A stretch of 64,000 nt of DNA, taken from contig NZ_SOAM01000001.1 in NCBI RefSeq assembly GCF_004364555.1, forward strand, positions 1 to 64,000, given 5' to 3'. Positions 41,332 through 49,411 of this stretch are shown here, one piece after another. The position numbers and the translations under genes were made by a program. This stretch comes from Amnibacterium kyonggiense (GTDB lineage Bacteria > Actinomycetota > Actinomycetes > Actinomycetales > Microbacteriaceae). The stretch's first letter is position 1. Every line of letters begins with the position of its first letter. A model generated the notes under the pieces. The model worked only from the letters and a program-made list of their open reading frames with translations, was not told where the DNA came from and did not search any database.

Positions 41332-42165
41332 TCACTCGAGGGGTGGCGAGATCGCTCCTATGAGCGCGCCGGCCGCCTCGACTGCAGGGCTCAGCACGAG
41401 TCGGAAGAACTCGACCGCTAGTCCCAACTGCATCCCGGGATCCATGCCGCGGTAGATCCCGGACTTCCCGTCCTCACCTCTCCAGACAGCCACATGCTCG
41501 CCGTGCAGCTCGATCGGTTCACGACGCCGATGAACGAAGCCGTCTCGGTACTGCTTGACATAGTCAAAGAGCGGATGATTCAACAAACCCCGGAGTCGGT
41601 CCCACTCCGCCTGCCCACGCCAGCGCCGGAGCTTCTTCAGCGAGTCACGGCGAAAGACCGGCAACCGGTTCGCGTCCAACGTCGAACCGTCGCGGAGCGC
41701 GAGCATCGTCGCGACGCGATCCAGCGACGAGAGGCCTCGGAGCAACGCGGAGTCGATCAGTTGGCCAGCCCACCATCCGCCGAGCAGCCGGGTAGCCGGG
41801 ATGCGGGTTTCGGGGCTCTCGAGCAACACGTGCGGAGGCGTGTACGTAGAGACGTTGCTCGACAGGAACGCCATTGCCTTCGGCGAGATGCCAAGGTGCG
41901 CGGCGGTCCGCGAGGTCTCGTTCAGCAGGGCAAGCTCGCGACCGAGAGCCTCGATGTACAGCGCGGCGGTGGCGACTTCGAACCGGTACTCGTCGACGAG
42001 GCGGACGAGGTCGTTTAGTGCGTCGTCGTAGAGGTCGCCCTCAACGGGAGCGGCCATGCTCCTATCGATGCCGAGCATGAATCCCTCGAGGCTCGGCGGG
42101 GCAAGCTCCTCCTCGAATATCCGGGTCGACACTTCGATCGCCTCACGGGGCGGATCCCACGCCAC
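41332..42165 (-). CDS. HEPN-like hypothetical protein
   Basis: A 277-residue, largely helical, soluble protein. Near residue 200 it has KQYRDGFVHRRREP, containing R-x4-H (RDGFVH), the hallmark of HEPN ribonuclease or HEPN-like domains such as those in Abi and toxin proteins. The sequence around it (LFDYVKQYRDGFVH) fits the final HEPN helix. AGGA lies upstream of the GTG. On an element with a PemK/MazF-like toxin it may be a defence protein; this is inference. Confidence 0.5.
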   Translation of the reverse strand: MAWDPPREAIEVSTRIFEEELAPPSLEGFMLGIDRSMAAPVEGDLYDDALNDLVRLVDEYRFEVATAALYIEALGRELALLNETSRTAAHLGISPKAMAFLSSNVSTYTPPHVLLESPETRIPATRLLGGWWAGQLIDSALLRGLSSLDRVATMLALRDGSTLDANRLPVFRRDSLKKLRRWRGQAEWDRLRGLLNHPLFDYVKQYRDGFVHRRREPIELHGEHVAVWRGEDGKSGIYRGMDPGMQLGLAVEFFRLVLSPAVEAAGALIGAISPPLE

Positions 42166-42214
42166 AGTCTGATCCTGCCGAAGGGGTACGACAGTGGGCG
42201 CGACGCCGGCGACG

Positions 42215-43210
42215 TCAGAACGGCATCTCGTCCTCGTCCTCGACTGCGCCCGTGTTCAAGGCGAAGGCCGGCTCGAGCGCCCGGTCGTGAAGCAGCGCCT
42301 TCCGCCTCCGGAGGAGGTCACCGAGCGGCCGACCGTCGACCGGCGTCGCGCGCTGCTGCGGGGTCAGGCGCTGCCACAGCGCTGAGAGTTGCTCGAGGTC
42401 GTCGTACTGGTCGAGGCCGGCCGCGATCCCGTCCGCGTCGAACGGCTCCCGCTCCGCCTCCGGCGACACGTGCTCGCGCGGGGTGGACTCTCCGTCGGCG
42501 AGGCCGAGCTTCCGCCAGAACCAGTCGAGCGAGAAGTCCTCCGGCACCGCGGTCCGCTCCGTGATCTGCAGCCGCAGCGACCGCACCCCGGACACCCACA
42601 CCTCCCCCAGCGTTGGCATCTCCACCAGCGCCCCGACGTCGAACGGTAGCGACTTGTGCGCCTGCACCTTCGCGATCCGCTCCTTCGTCGGCTGCCCCCG
42701 CTCATCCATCACCGCGACCTGATCGAGCCGCGCCGTGAGCACGACCGGGCCCGGGAAGGACCGGATCGCGTCCATCACGTGAGCCCACTGCGCCGCAGCC
42801 GCGTTCCACAGGTCCGCAGTGACCTGCGCATCCTTGTGCGGTCCACCGCCCTTCCGCTCGTTCGCGACGTTCTGCGCGTTCTCCTTCAACAGATCCCAGA
42901 GCCGCGTCATCGAGTCCACGACGAGCAGCGGCACCCCGCGCGCCGGCGCCGGCTGCGCCGCAGCAGCACGCAACGCCGAGAGGATCGCCCGGTAGGAGCC
43001 GTCGTGCTCGACGATGTCGAAGTCGCCGAGCTGCCCGTACTCGTCAGGCTGGTCCTCCCCGATCGTGACCCAGTAGGTCCGACCGATCAGCGACGAACCG
43101 GTCGCCTTCGCCGCGTTGAAGGTCTTCCCCGTCTTCTCGCCCCCGGCGAGCAGCACGATCGGCCACGACGGCTTCCCCGTCGGCTTCCGCGTCTGCAGGG
43201 TCACGGTCAT
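42215..43210 (-). CDS. RecA-like ATPase of phage/Sak4 type
   Basis: A 331-residue ATPase. Walker A is GGEKTGKT (23-30) and Walker B LLVVDSM (about 95-101); HKDAQVTADLW and VVLTARLDQVAVMD match phage NTP-binding proteins of the Sak4 group, single-strand annealing or replication ATPases. The C-terminal part is acidic, ending EDEDEMPF, a tail typical of proteins that bind or mimic SSB. It is coupled by ATGA overlap to the small gene upstream. Confidence 0.78.
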   Translation of the reverse strand: MTVTLQTRKPTGKPSWPIVLLAGGEKTGKTFNAAKATGSSLIGRTYWVTIGEDQPDEYGQLGDFDIVEHDGSYRAILSALRAAAAQPAPARGVPLLVVDSMTRLWDLLKENAQNVANERKGGGPHKDAQVTADLWNAAAAQWAHVMDAIRSFPGPVVLTARLDQVAVMDERGQPTKERIAKVQAHKSLPFDVGALVEMPTLGEVWVSGVRSLRLQITERTAVPEDFSLDWFWRKLGLADGESTPREHVSPEAEREPFDADGIAAGLDQYDDLEQLSALWQRLTPQQRATPVDGRPLGDLLRRRKALLHDRALEPAFALNTGAVEDEDEMPF

Positions 43211-43449
43211 CGGTTCCCCCCTCGCAGCAGCGCGCGCCGGTCCTCCGCGAGCTCCGCCCGAGCTTGCGACGTCGCAGCATCCCGACGGCGGAGCGCCGCC
43301 TTCAGCTCGACCCGCGCGAGCAGCGCCCGGTACCGAGCGCCGAGTTCTCGAGCGGAGAGCCCGACGAGCCGGCGATCGAGCGCGGCCGGCCCGGTCCGGT
43401 ATGCGCCGAGGTCGTCGTCGACGCGCGCCTCGACCTCGTCGGCGCTCAC
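43207..43449 (-). CDS. Small helical protein
   Basis: An 80-residue Ala/Arg/Leu-rich helical protein (LSARELGARYRALLARVELKAALRR, split here as one long amphipathic helix of about 28 residues). The GTG start overlaps the previous stop and its own stop overlaps the RecA-like gene, so it belongs to a three-gene coupled unit. No family recognised. Confidence 0.55.
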   Translation of the reverse strand: MSADEVEARVDDDLGAYRTGPAALDRRLVGLSARELGARYRALLARVELKAALRRRDAATSQARAELAEDRRALLRGGNR

Positions 43450-43739
43450 GGCTGCGGGTCCCAGGTCTCGTCGGGCGTCGACGCGGCGTCCGCTACCGGT
43501 GACGACTCCCCCGCGTCGATCGCCTCGATCTCCGCCGCGATCGCGAGCAGTTGCCGCGACAGCGGAGCGAGATCCCGCGCCGGCACCTCGTCATCGAGAC
43601 GCGTCGCAATAGTGTCTCGAAGGGCCACTAGAAGCTTCCGACGGTTGCCGGATCTGCCGGCCGTGAGGATCGGTCGGCGGCGGCGAGTGGCGCGCTGCGC
43701 CGGGGATCCCGCCCCTGAGGTGACGGCACGGAGCGTCAC
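43446..43739 (-). CDS. Small protein resembling actinophage terminase-small-subunit-like proteins
   Basis: A 97-residue protein with a basic start and the helix pair LLVALRDTIATRLDD and ARDLAPLSRQLLAIAAEIEAID. The pattern LR-IA-id..rDLA-LSrqL is one I associate with small actinophage proteins, some annotated as terminase small subunit; this is recollection, not proof. It is first in the coupled trio ending with the RecA-like ATPase. The 43740-43958 gap holds only repeats. Confidence 0.4.
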   Translation of the reverse strand: MTLRAVTSGAGSPAQRATRRRRPILTAGRSGNRRKLLVALRDTIATRLDDEVPARDLAPLSRQLLAIAAEIEAIDAGESSPVADAASTPDETWDPQP

Positions 43740-43832
43740 GAGCTCGCCCTCCCTCGTGGGAAATCACTCGTGTGTAGAAGGGCGCTATGCCTGGGGGCGC
43801 GCCTGGCGGTGGGGGGAGGGGATGCACCCGCC

Positions 43833-43926
43833 CTCGAGCTCGAGCTCGAGCTCGACGTGGGTACGCCTTCGACGAGAGCGCCAGCGGTGCCGACAGAGCA
43901 CGACGACCGGGTCGTCGTGCTCTGTC
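43833..43926. terminator. CTCGAG tandem repeats and strong hairpin
   Basis: Three CTCGAG units and one CTCGAC lie in tandem at 43833-43856. At 43892-43926 two 17-bp arms (GACAGAGCACGACGACC and its complement) are perfect inverted repeats around one base. The hairpin sits between the end of the 43.96 kb gene and the start of the next coupled trio, both on the minus strand, and probably terminates transcription. Confidence 0.7.
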
Positions 43927-43958
43927 CCGCGGTTCCGGTGGCCATGGCTGTGCCCTCG

Positions 43959-44519
43959 TCAGATCCCGCGAGCGGAGTAGGCGTAGGTGCGACCCATGAG
44001 GTAGTTCGCCTGGCTCGTGCTCTGCTGGATCTGGCTGAGCAGGGAGATCTTCCCACCCGCGCCGGGATGCGCGTCCTCGTAGGCCTTGACGACGTTGGCG
44101 TAGCCCTTGCTTGCCGCGACTCGGACGATCGCCTGCGCGAGGTGCGTGTCGCCTGCTCGCTCGGCTCGCTCGAGTAGAGCGGCCGCGTCGTCTGCGCTCT
44201 CGAGTCGGTCGGCTCGGTCGTCGGCGTCCCGGCGGCTGATGATCTCGTTCGGATCGGTCTTGGTTGTGTAGCCGAAGAGGCTCCGCTCGAGGGAGGTGAT
44301 CTTGTCCTGGATGCGCTTCACCTCGGCTGCCTTGAGCTGGTCGAGTCTCGCCTGCGCGTTGTCGCGGAGCGTGCTGAACTTCTCGCGGCGTCCCTCGTCG
44401 CTGAGGGTTGGGTCGCTGTCGATCTGACGGCGAGCCGCCGCGAGGCTCGACTGGACGGTGCCGGCTTCGGCGCGGAGCGGTTCGAGGGTCTGGTCGAACT
44501 GTTCGAATTCACTGGTCAC
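43959..44519 (-). CDS. Coiled-coil protein
   Basis: A 186-residue hydrophilic, mostly helical protein. Residues about 5-85 form long heptad-like helices (LEPLRAEAGTVQSSLAAARR, LRDNAQARLDQLKAAEVKR). The C-terminal part contains ISLLSQIQQSTSQANYLMGR. No signal or membrane helix. The GTG overlaps the upstream gene by 11 bp. It resembles phage scaffold or tail accessory proteins only in composition; function unknown. Confidence 0.55.
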   Translation of the reverse strand: MTSEFEQFDQTLEPLRAEAGTVQSSLAAARRQIDSDPTLSDEGRREKFSTLRDNAQARLDQLKAAEVKRIQDKITSLERSLFGYTTKTDPNEIISRRDADDRADRLESADDAAALLERAERAGDTHLAQAIVRVAASKGYANVVKAYEDAHPGAGGKISLLSQIQQSTSQANYLMGRTYAYSARGI

Positions 44520-44886
44520 GGGGTCTCCCGAGGTAGGCGGCGAGGTCAGCCGGGTGGATGTAGAGCCGCCTTCCGATCCGTTCGGCTGGGAGGCGGTTGC
44601 GTCGGATGGCGGCGCAGATGCTGTCTTCTGCGATTCGTGCGCGGGCGGCTGCCTCTCGCGGGGTCAGCCAGTTCAAGGGTGCTGAGCGGTCGGTGCTTGT
44701 CGTGTGGGTTGTCGTGTCGTCGCGGTAGGCCATCGCGACGCTGCGGAGCTCGAGGAGCTTGCCGTCGATGACGGGGTCGTCTCCGCGTGTGCGGCCGCGG
44801 AGCTCGGTGAGGTTCGTGTTGCGCTCGAGCCAGAGGCAGAGTCGCGGCGGCAGGACGACGCCGTGAATGCCGTTGCTGGCGGTCAT
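44509..44886 (-). CDS. Helix-turn-helix (excisionase/MerR-like) protein
   Basis: A 125-residue protein whose C-terminal 60 residues read NWLTPREAAARARIAEDSICAAIRRNRLPAERIGRRLYIHPADLAAYL, an excisionase-type winged helix. The first 50 residues are unassigned. It overlaps the ribbon-helix-helix-like gene by 4 bp (ATGA). It may regulate excision or an early promoter of element 2. Confidence 0.7.
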   Translation of the reverse strand: MTASNGIHGVVLPPRLCLWLERNTNLTELRGRTRGDDPVIDGKLLELRSVAMAYRDDTTTHTTSTDRSAPLNWLTPREAAARARIAEDSICAAIRRNRLPAERIGRRLYIHPADLAAYLGRPRDQ

Positions 44887-45188
44887 CGGGCGTACCGCTC
44901 TGCGAGGCGCTCGAGGCGTGCTCGCTCGCGGATGCCGGCCTCGACGATGTCATCGGCGATGCCGAGCTGGATGGCGATGATCTCGGCGCTCACTTCCTGG
45001 TCGACGAGCTCCGCGATCTTGACGACGAGCGAGCGGGGCGGTGTCGTCCACTCGGGATCGCTGAGCAGGACGGCGTTCGCCGCGACGAGGTCGCTCACGA
45101 GAGCGGGGACAGTGACGCCGGCTTGTCGCGCTCGGGCCACGAGGCGTCGCTTCACGTCGCCGCTGACCTCGATGGTGATCTGGCTCAT
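44883..45188 (-). CDS. Ribbon-helix-helix-like small protein
   Basis: A 101-residue protein opening with a strand ITIEVSGDVKRRLVARARQAGV and a helix PALVSDLVAANAVL, the layout of ribbon-helix-helix DNA-binding proteins. The rest is helical. It overlaps the HTH gene by 4 bp. Probably a regulator of the element; no antitoxin partner is evident. Confidence 0.5.
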   Translation of the reverse strand: MSQITIEVSGDVKRRLVARARQAGVTVPALVSDLVAANAVLLSDPEWTTPPRSLVVKIAELVDQEVSAEIIAIQLGIADDIVEAGIRERARLERLAERYAR

Positions 45189-45222
45189 GAGGTGTGCGTG
45201 TCGCGCGACACGGAGTCGGTGG

Positions 45223-45498
45223 TCATTGCTGCTGCTCCTTCGTGGCGGTGTCGTGGTCGATGGCGACGAGTTCGTGGGCGCCTTCGCAGGCGGGGCCGCA
45301 GCCGAAGACGTTGAGTTCGGCGAGCAGGGTGTGGGCCCAGCGGAGGCGTTCGACGAGGACGATGCGGGCGTCGGGGCAGGTGATGAGGATCGCGATGGGT
45401 CCTCTGCCGGAGACGGATGTGCTGGGCCACGCGCAGCGTGCGAAGTAGTGCGAGCTGCGGTGTCGTCGGGTGCAGCGGCAGCTGGCGATGGTCCTCAT
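45223..45498 (-). CDS. Cysteine-rich small protein
   Basis: A 91-residue protein with cysteines in ASCRCTRRH, FARCAWP, TCPDAR and VFGCGPACEGAH, enough for a zinc-binding fold. The ATG overlaps the ATPase stop by 4 bp, implying coupled translation. No family recognised. Confidence 0.55.
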   Translation of the reverse strand: MRTIASCRCTRRHRSSHYFARCAWPSTSVSGRGPIAILITCPDARIVLVERLRWAHTLLAELNVFGCGPACEGAHELVAIDHDTATKEQQQ

Positions 45499-46724
45499 GC
45501 GGGGACCTCGCCTGGGCGAGGAGTTGTTGTCTTCGCCCGTTCTGACTTCGACCTCGCCTCGCCCCCTAAGGGGCGAGTAGGCGAGGTCAGATCGAGTTCG
45601 TCAGGCGAGGTCAGGGCGAGGTCGGGCGAGGTCGGCTTGAGGGAGTGGATTCGGGCTCCGCGGGCGCCGGCGACGATCACGGTGTGGCCGGCTCGGTGTG
45701 CTGCGTCGAGTGCTGCTCGGATCGCGGTCGTGCCGATGCCGGAGCCTCGGAGTTCCTGCTCGATCGCGTTTTGGGTCTTGCCTTCGGAGGTGGAGAGCAC
45801 GGCGAGCACCTCGGGGACGTGGTCCTGGACTCGGGCTTGGAGGCGTGTCATCCCGCCGAGCCGGAGTCGGCGCGTGGGTGCGTCGAACTCGAGGACGGTC
45901 TGGGCGATGTCGACGTCGCGGCCGAAGGCGGAGAAGTAGCGGCGGCTGCGAACGTCTCGCGTGTCCTCGCGGGCAATCTGCATGGTGACGTCGGGCCAGT
46001 CGAGGATCCGGGAGTCGCCGCGAGATCGCTCGCCCCCGTGGCCCATGTGGTGGACGACGACGGTCTCGCTGATGCCGGCCTCGAGCTTTAGGGCGTCGAA
46101 CGCGGTGAGGAACCGGCCGGCGTCCTTGTCCTCGGAGAGGCCGAGGCCGTCGAGCGCCGGTCGGAGGCAGTCGAGGATCAGGGTGCGGGTCCCGCGGAGG
46201 AGGTCGGCCCACTGCGCGCGGGTGCCCGGGTCGAGGATGTCGAAGGTCGAGATCTGGCCCCGCAGCGGAAGCACTCGGACGAGTTCGGGCCGTTGGATCC
46301 CCTGCTCGCGGAGCCACCGGCGCAGGGTGCGGGCGTCGAGCTCGTCGTCGAGGAGCGTAACGGTGCCGGGTGTGGCGTCGTAGGCGTCGAGGAACGGGGT
46401 TCCGTCGGCGAGTGCTCGCATGAGGTTGCCGACGGTGGTCGACTTCCCGGCCTTGTACTGGGCGACGAGCATCGCGTTGCCGCCGGTCGGGAGGAGCTCG
46501 TCGATCGCCCATGTGGGGTCGATGTCGATCTCGGCGAGGAAGTCGGGGAGCCCGAGGGGGCGGGGCACGGCCTGGCGGCCGGCCTTCTGCGCTGCGAGTC
46601 GCTCTCGAGCGGCCGTCTCGACTTGGAGGTCGGCCATGCGCTGCGCGACGAGGTACTCGTGGCGCTCGTCCGCGGATGGGTCGATGAGCGGGGCAGGTTC
46701 GTCCCAGAGGTCGGTCAAGGTCAC
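45495..46724 (-). CDS. RepA-like AAA ATPase (replication)
   Basis: A 409-residue ATPase of the AAA_25/RepA helicase-like group. Walker A is AQYKAGKST (88-96), Walker B is in TLILDCLRPAL (about 175), and VVVHHMGHGGERSRGDSRI matches the sensor/R-finger region. A winged-helix-like C-terminus follows (AIEQELRGSGIGTTAIRAAL). Such proteins drive replication of integrative plasmids and satellites. The GTG overlaps the upstream stop (GTGA), and the gene downstream overlaps too. Confidence 0.82.
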   Translation of the reverse strand: MTLTDLWDEPAPLIDPSADERHEYLVAQRMADLQVETAARERLAAQKAGRQAVPRPLGLPDFLAEIDIDPTWAIDELLPTGGNAMLVAQYKAGKSTTVGNLMRALADGTPFLDAYDATPGTVTLLDDELDARTLRRWLREQGIQRPELVRVLPLRGQISTFDILDPGTRAQWADLLRGTRTLILDCLRPALDGLGLSEDKDAGRFLTAFDALKLEAGISETVVVHHMGHGGERSRGDSRILDWPDVTMQIAREDTRDVRSRRYFSAFGRDVDIAQTVLEFDAPTRRLRLGGMTRLQARVQDHVPEVLAVLSTSEGKTQNAIEQELRGSGIGTTAIRAALDAAHRAGHTVIVAGARGARIHSLKPTSPDLALTSPDELDLTSPTRPLGGEARSKSERAKTTTPRPGEVPA

Positions 46725-47068
46725 GCGACCCCCTGTCCGAAGGTGGTGTTCCGTTGGTGCTGCTCGAGCGCACGGCGCAGAGCGGTGCGGTCGCCGCGCT
46801 CTCGGGAGAGCTCGACGAATGAGCGGGTCCTGAGGAGCGGGGCGACGGGGAAGGGTTCCGGCACGGCGAGCAGAGCGTCGAGCCGGCGCGCTTCGGCCTC
46901 GGCGGCCTCGAGCGGGCCCTGCAGGCTGAGCCGGCCGAGGAGCCAGACGTCGAACCAGGGCCGCGGGAGCTGCCAGCCGGTGATCTGCCCGAGGAGGAGC
47001 ATCTCGGCCGGTGCGCACGAGACGGCGTCGCCGAGCGGCGACTCAGGCTGCTGCTCTGGCGTGGCCAC
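46721..47068 (-). CDS. Small hypothetical protein upstream of the RepA-like gene
   Basis: A 115-residue soluble protein with a helical Ala/Glu/Arg-rich middle (GPLEAAEAEARRLDALLAV). Coupled to the RepA-like gene by a 4-bp GTGA overlap. No family recognised; perhaps a replication accessory protein. Confidence 0.55.
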   Translation of the reverse strand: MATPEQQPESPLGDAVSCAPAEMLLLGQITGWQLPRPWFDVWLLGRLSLQGPLEAAEAEARRLDALLAVPEPFPVAPLLRTRSFVELSRERGDRTALRRALEQHQRNTTFGQGVA

Positions 47069-47243
47069 CGCGCACCTCCCGGCTCGAGTGGTGCCGGAGG
47101 CCGGGGCGCTCGACGTCTTCGAGGGCGACCGTGACGCGGTCGGAGCGCGCTTGTACGCTGATCACTGTTCGCTCCTTGGTGGGGGTTGACGACTGCCGGC
47201 GCGAGTTGACGGACTCGGCGCCGGCTTCTTCTTTGAACCGCAA
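47043..47243 (-). CDS. Doubtful small frame between excisionase-like and replication genes
   Basis: A frame of up to 66 codons (from TTG; shorter GTG starts exist) overlaps the next gene by 26 bp. It is basic and has no recognisable motif. It fills an otherwise empty 190-bp gap in a densely packed operon, which is the only argument for it. Confidence 0.25.
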   Translation of the reverse strand: MRFKEEAGAESVNSRRQSSTPTKERTVISVQARSDRVTVALEDVERPGLRHHSSREVRGGHARAAA

Positions 47244-47259
47244 TCCCTGCTCGGCGCTT

Positions 47260-47481
47260 CTAGGTCCGGAGGACCAGGTCCGGCGCAGCGACCGTTCCAG
47301 TGGTCAGCAGGGCGAGCAGCGGCTCGCGCGGGATGACTACGCGGCGACCGATGTGGATTGCGGGGATCGTTCCTGCACGGATGCCTGCGGTGATCGTTCT
47401 CGGGTCGCACGAGAAGAGTTCCGCGGCGTCTGCTCGCGTGATGGTCGCCGCCTTCGAATGGCGCAATTGCTCAAGATCCAC
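47260..47481 (-). CDS. Excisionase-like DNA-binding protein
   Basis: A 73-residue protein with the HTH_17 fold: TITRADAAELFSCDPRTITAGIRAGTIPAIHIGRRVVIPREPLLALL. This is the standard excisionase/MerR-like winged helix that binds element ends. It is divergent from the Cro/CI-type repressor, an arrangement typical of a lysogeny-type switch. Start is GTG; no ribosome binding site is obvious. Confidence 0.8.
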   Translation of the reverse strand: MDLEQLRHSKAATITRADAAELFSCDPRTITAGIRAGTIPAIHIGRRVVIPREPLLALLTTGTVAAPDLVLRT

Positions 47482-47503
47482 GGCCCGCTCCGTTTCTTGT
47501 AGA

Positions 47504-47517
47504 CGCCTCTAGAGGCG
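47504..47517. promoter_or_regulatory. Palindromic operator in the switch region
   Basis: CGCCTCTAGAGGCG is a perfect 14-bp palindrome, extended by GTAG and CTAC on the two sides with one extra base. It lies in the 97-bp divergent gap between the excisionase-like and repressor genes, about 50 bp upstream of the repressor's TACGTT box. A repressor operator is likely. Confidence 0.65.
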
Positions 47518-47578
47518 CTACATGGAACGTAGATGTACCCCCTTGCGGGTGTCAAGTATCGGGCGCTACGTTTCTTAT

Positions 47579-48124
47579 ATGGCACCCGAGCGGCAGCGCG
47601 GGAACGAGATCGGGCCCACGGGACTCACGGTCGCGTTCAACCTCCGTCGACTCCGAACGAGCGCCGGCCTCGACCTGCGCCTCATGTCGAAGCGCCTCAG
47701 CGATCTCGGACGGCCGATCTCGCCGGCTGCGCTCAGCCGGATCGAGAACCTCGAGCGACGCGTCGACTCCGACGATCTCGTCGTGATGGCACTCGCGCTC
47801 GAGGTGAACCCGAATGCGCTCCTCCTGCCCCCGACGGGGCACCCAGCGAAGGTCATCGAGCTGGGCCCGACTGTGCGAGTCAATGCCGACGAGGCATGGC
47901 GATGGGCAAGGGGCGAGCACACGATCGGAACCGATGCTGCTGGGCGCACCGCAATGGAAGAGGCCCTCGAGGTAGCGCCGGGGACGCCGGCGGCCGAGCG
48001 GTGGGCGATCATCCGCGAGCTGCTCGAAGCCGAGCACATGAAATTCCGAGCTCGCGTCACGCCGGGAACTCCGAGCGATGCCGGCCCGTCGGTGTCCGAT
48101 GACCCTGGCGGAGACCGTGGCTAG
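47579..48124 (+). CDS. Cro/CI-type (XRE) repressor
   Basis: A 181-residue protein with an XRE helix-turn-helix in its first 75 residues (VAFNLRRLRTSAGLDLRLMSK, then PAALSRIENLERRVDSDDLVVMALALEV). The C-terminal half is unassigned and lacks a LexA-type Ser-Lys protease motif that I can see. A TACGTT box ends 6 nt before the ATG, so the mRNA is probably leaderless. It overlaps the integrase by 26 bp. It probably keeps element 2 quiescent. Confidence 0.8.
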   Translation: MAPERQRGNEIGPTGLTVAFNLRRLRTSAGLDLRLMSKRLSDLGRPISPAALSRIENLERRVDSDDLVVMALALEVNPNALLLPPTGHPAKVIELGPTVRVNADEAWRWARGEHTIGTDAAGRTAMEEALEVAPGTPAAERWAIIRELLEAEHMKFRARVTPGTPSDAGPSVSDDPGGDRG

Positions 48125-49334
48125 GTCTCGGCGCCGCGGCCGCGGGGCGCTCTATCGCTACAAGACCGCCGCCGGCGAGCGGTGGCGCTGGCAGCTCTAC
48201 GTTCCGGTCGACGCGGACGAACCGGACGGCGAGCAGCGTCGGGTCGGCGGTGGCGGCTTCCGCACCATGGACGACGCCGACGACGCCCTCCGCGAGGCCG
48301 TGCGGAAACTCCGCGCCCAGGAAGTCTTCGCGACCAAGGGCGCCCCGGCAGTCGCTGCGTTCGCCGAGCAGTGGCTCGCCGGGCTCGAGCTCGCCCCGTC
48401 GACGTTGCAGGGGTACCGCAAGATCGTCCGGAATCACATCGCGCCGCACGTCGGTCGGGTGCAGGTCGACAAGCTCACCGCGACGCGGATCGCTCGGCTC
48501 TACCGGGAGCTGCGAGAGGACGGCCGCCGCGACAGCGTGGGCCACGGTCAGCCACTGTCGGCGAACTCGGTGCAGAAGATCCACGTCGTGCTCGGCGCGA
48601 TCCTGCAGGCGGCGGTCGACGACGGTCTGATCACGACGAATCCGGCTCGGCGTACTCGGACCGTGAAGGCTCCGACGGGCAAGACGATCCGGGCGGCTCG
48701 GCCGGAGATCACGGCGTGGAGTGCGCGCGAATTGACGGCGTTCCTCGTCTGGGATCGCGACGTCTACGACGACGACCTGTTCGCGCTGTGGCGGACGATC
48801 GCCTACACGGGGATGCGGCGCTCAGAAGCGCTTGCTTTGCGCTGGTCGGACGTGGACTTCGACGGAGGCCGGCTCAGCATCCGCCGCGCAGCGGACGTCA
48901 CGACGCGGAACGCGGTCAAGACGACGAAGTCCGGGCGGAGCCGGGCGATTGACCTCGATGAGCCGACGGTCGCGCTGCTGCGGAGCTGGCGAGCGCTGCG
49001 CGGCACGATCGCGCTGTCGCTCGCTCGCCCGGACGCGTACGTCTTCGGGAACCTCTCGGGTGAGGTTCGCTCCCCCAACGAGGTCGGGCGACGTTGGACT
49101 CGTCGGGTTGCGGCCGCACAGACGGCAGTGCCGGAGCTCTCGCGGATCACTCTCAAGGGCCTGAGGCACACGCACGCGACATTGCTGCTCGAGGCCGGCG
49201 TGCACCCCAAGGTCGTGCAAGAACGCCTCGGTCACGCCTCGGTGATGATCACGATGGACATCTACTCGCACGTCACGCCGACCGTGCAGAAGGCGGCCGT
49301 CGACCGCTTCTCAGCCCTGCTGGGAGGCGCGTAG
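48099..49334 (+). CDS. Tyrosine integrase of element 2
   Basis: A 411-residue recombinase. AP2-like arm-binding start (YRYKTAAGERWRWQLYVP), core-binding domain (about 85-190), catalytic domain with R240 (YTGMRRSE), K277 (TTKSGRSR), KGLRHTHAT with R356, H379 (LGHAS) and nucleophile Y389 (MDIYSH). The usual first His of the HxxR box is K353, a tolerated but less common change. The stop lies inside an arm repeat, 77 bp before the attachment core and tRNA-Ser. Start could also be the ATG at 48078. Confidence 0.92.
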   Translation: MTLAETVARSRRRGRGALYRYKTAAGERWRWQLYVPVDADEPDGEQRRVGGGGFRTMDDADDALREAVRKLRAQEVFATKGAPAVAAFAEQWLAGLELAPSTLQGYRKIVRNHIAPHVGRVQVDKLTATRIARLYRELREDGRRDSVGHGQPLSANSVQKIHVVLGAILQAAVDDGLITTNPARRTRTVKAPTGKTIRAARPEITAWSARELTAFLVWDRDVYDDDLFALWRTIAYTGMRRSEALALRWSDVDFDGGRLSIRRAADVTTRNAVKTTKSGRSRAIDLDEPTVALLRSWRALRGTIALSLARPDAYVFGNLSGEVRSPNEVGRRWTRRVAAAQTAVPELSRITLKGLRHTHATLLLEAGVHPKVVQERLGHASVMITMDIYSHVTPTVQKAAVDRFSALLGGA

Positions 49335-49353
49335 CACATGCATCAGCACATGG
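49331..49353. repeat. Arm-type repeat of element 2, right copy
   Basis: GTAGCACATGCATCAGCACA-TGG matches 35593-35615 at 19 of 23 positions. It overlaps the integrase stop codon and lies 58 bp left of the core, the same distance as in element 1. Confidence 0.6.
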
Positions 49354-49367
49354 CCGGAACGACGAAG

Positions 49368-49399
49368 CCCCTGACCTGGACGAAAGTCCTGGTCAGGGG
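49368..49399 (-). terminator. Terminator of tRNA-Ser
   Basis: CCCCTGACCTGGAC and GTCCTGGTCAGGGG pair (one mismatch) around a GAAA loop, 13 bp beyond the 3' end of the minus-strand tRNA gene. It differs from the hairpins beside the other two cores, so it came with element 2. Confidence 0.7.
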
Positions 49400-49411
49400 G
49401 GCAACGCTTAC

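Noticed and set aside
43833-43856. CTCGAG tandem repeat considered as a CRISPR-like array
   Set aside because: Repeat unit is 6 bp with no spacers; no cas gene is present anywhere in the window.
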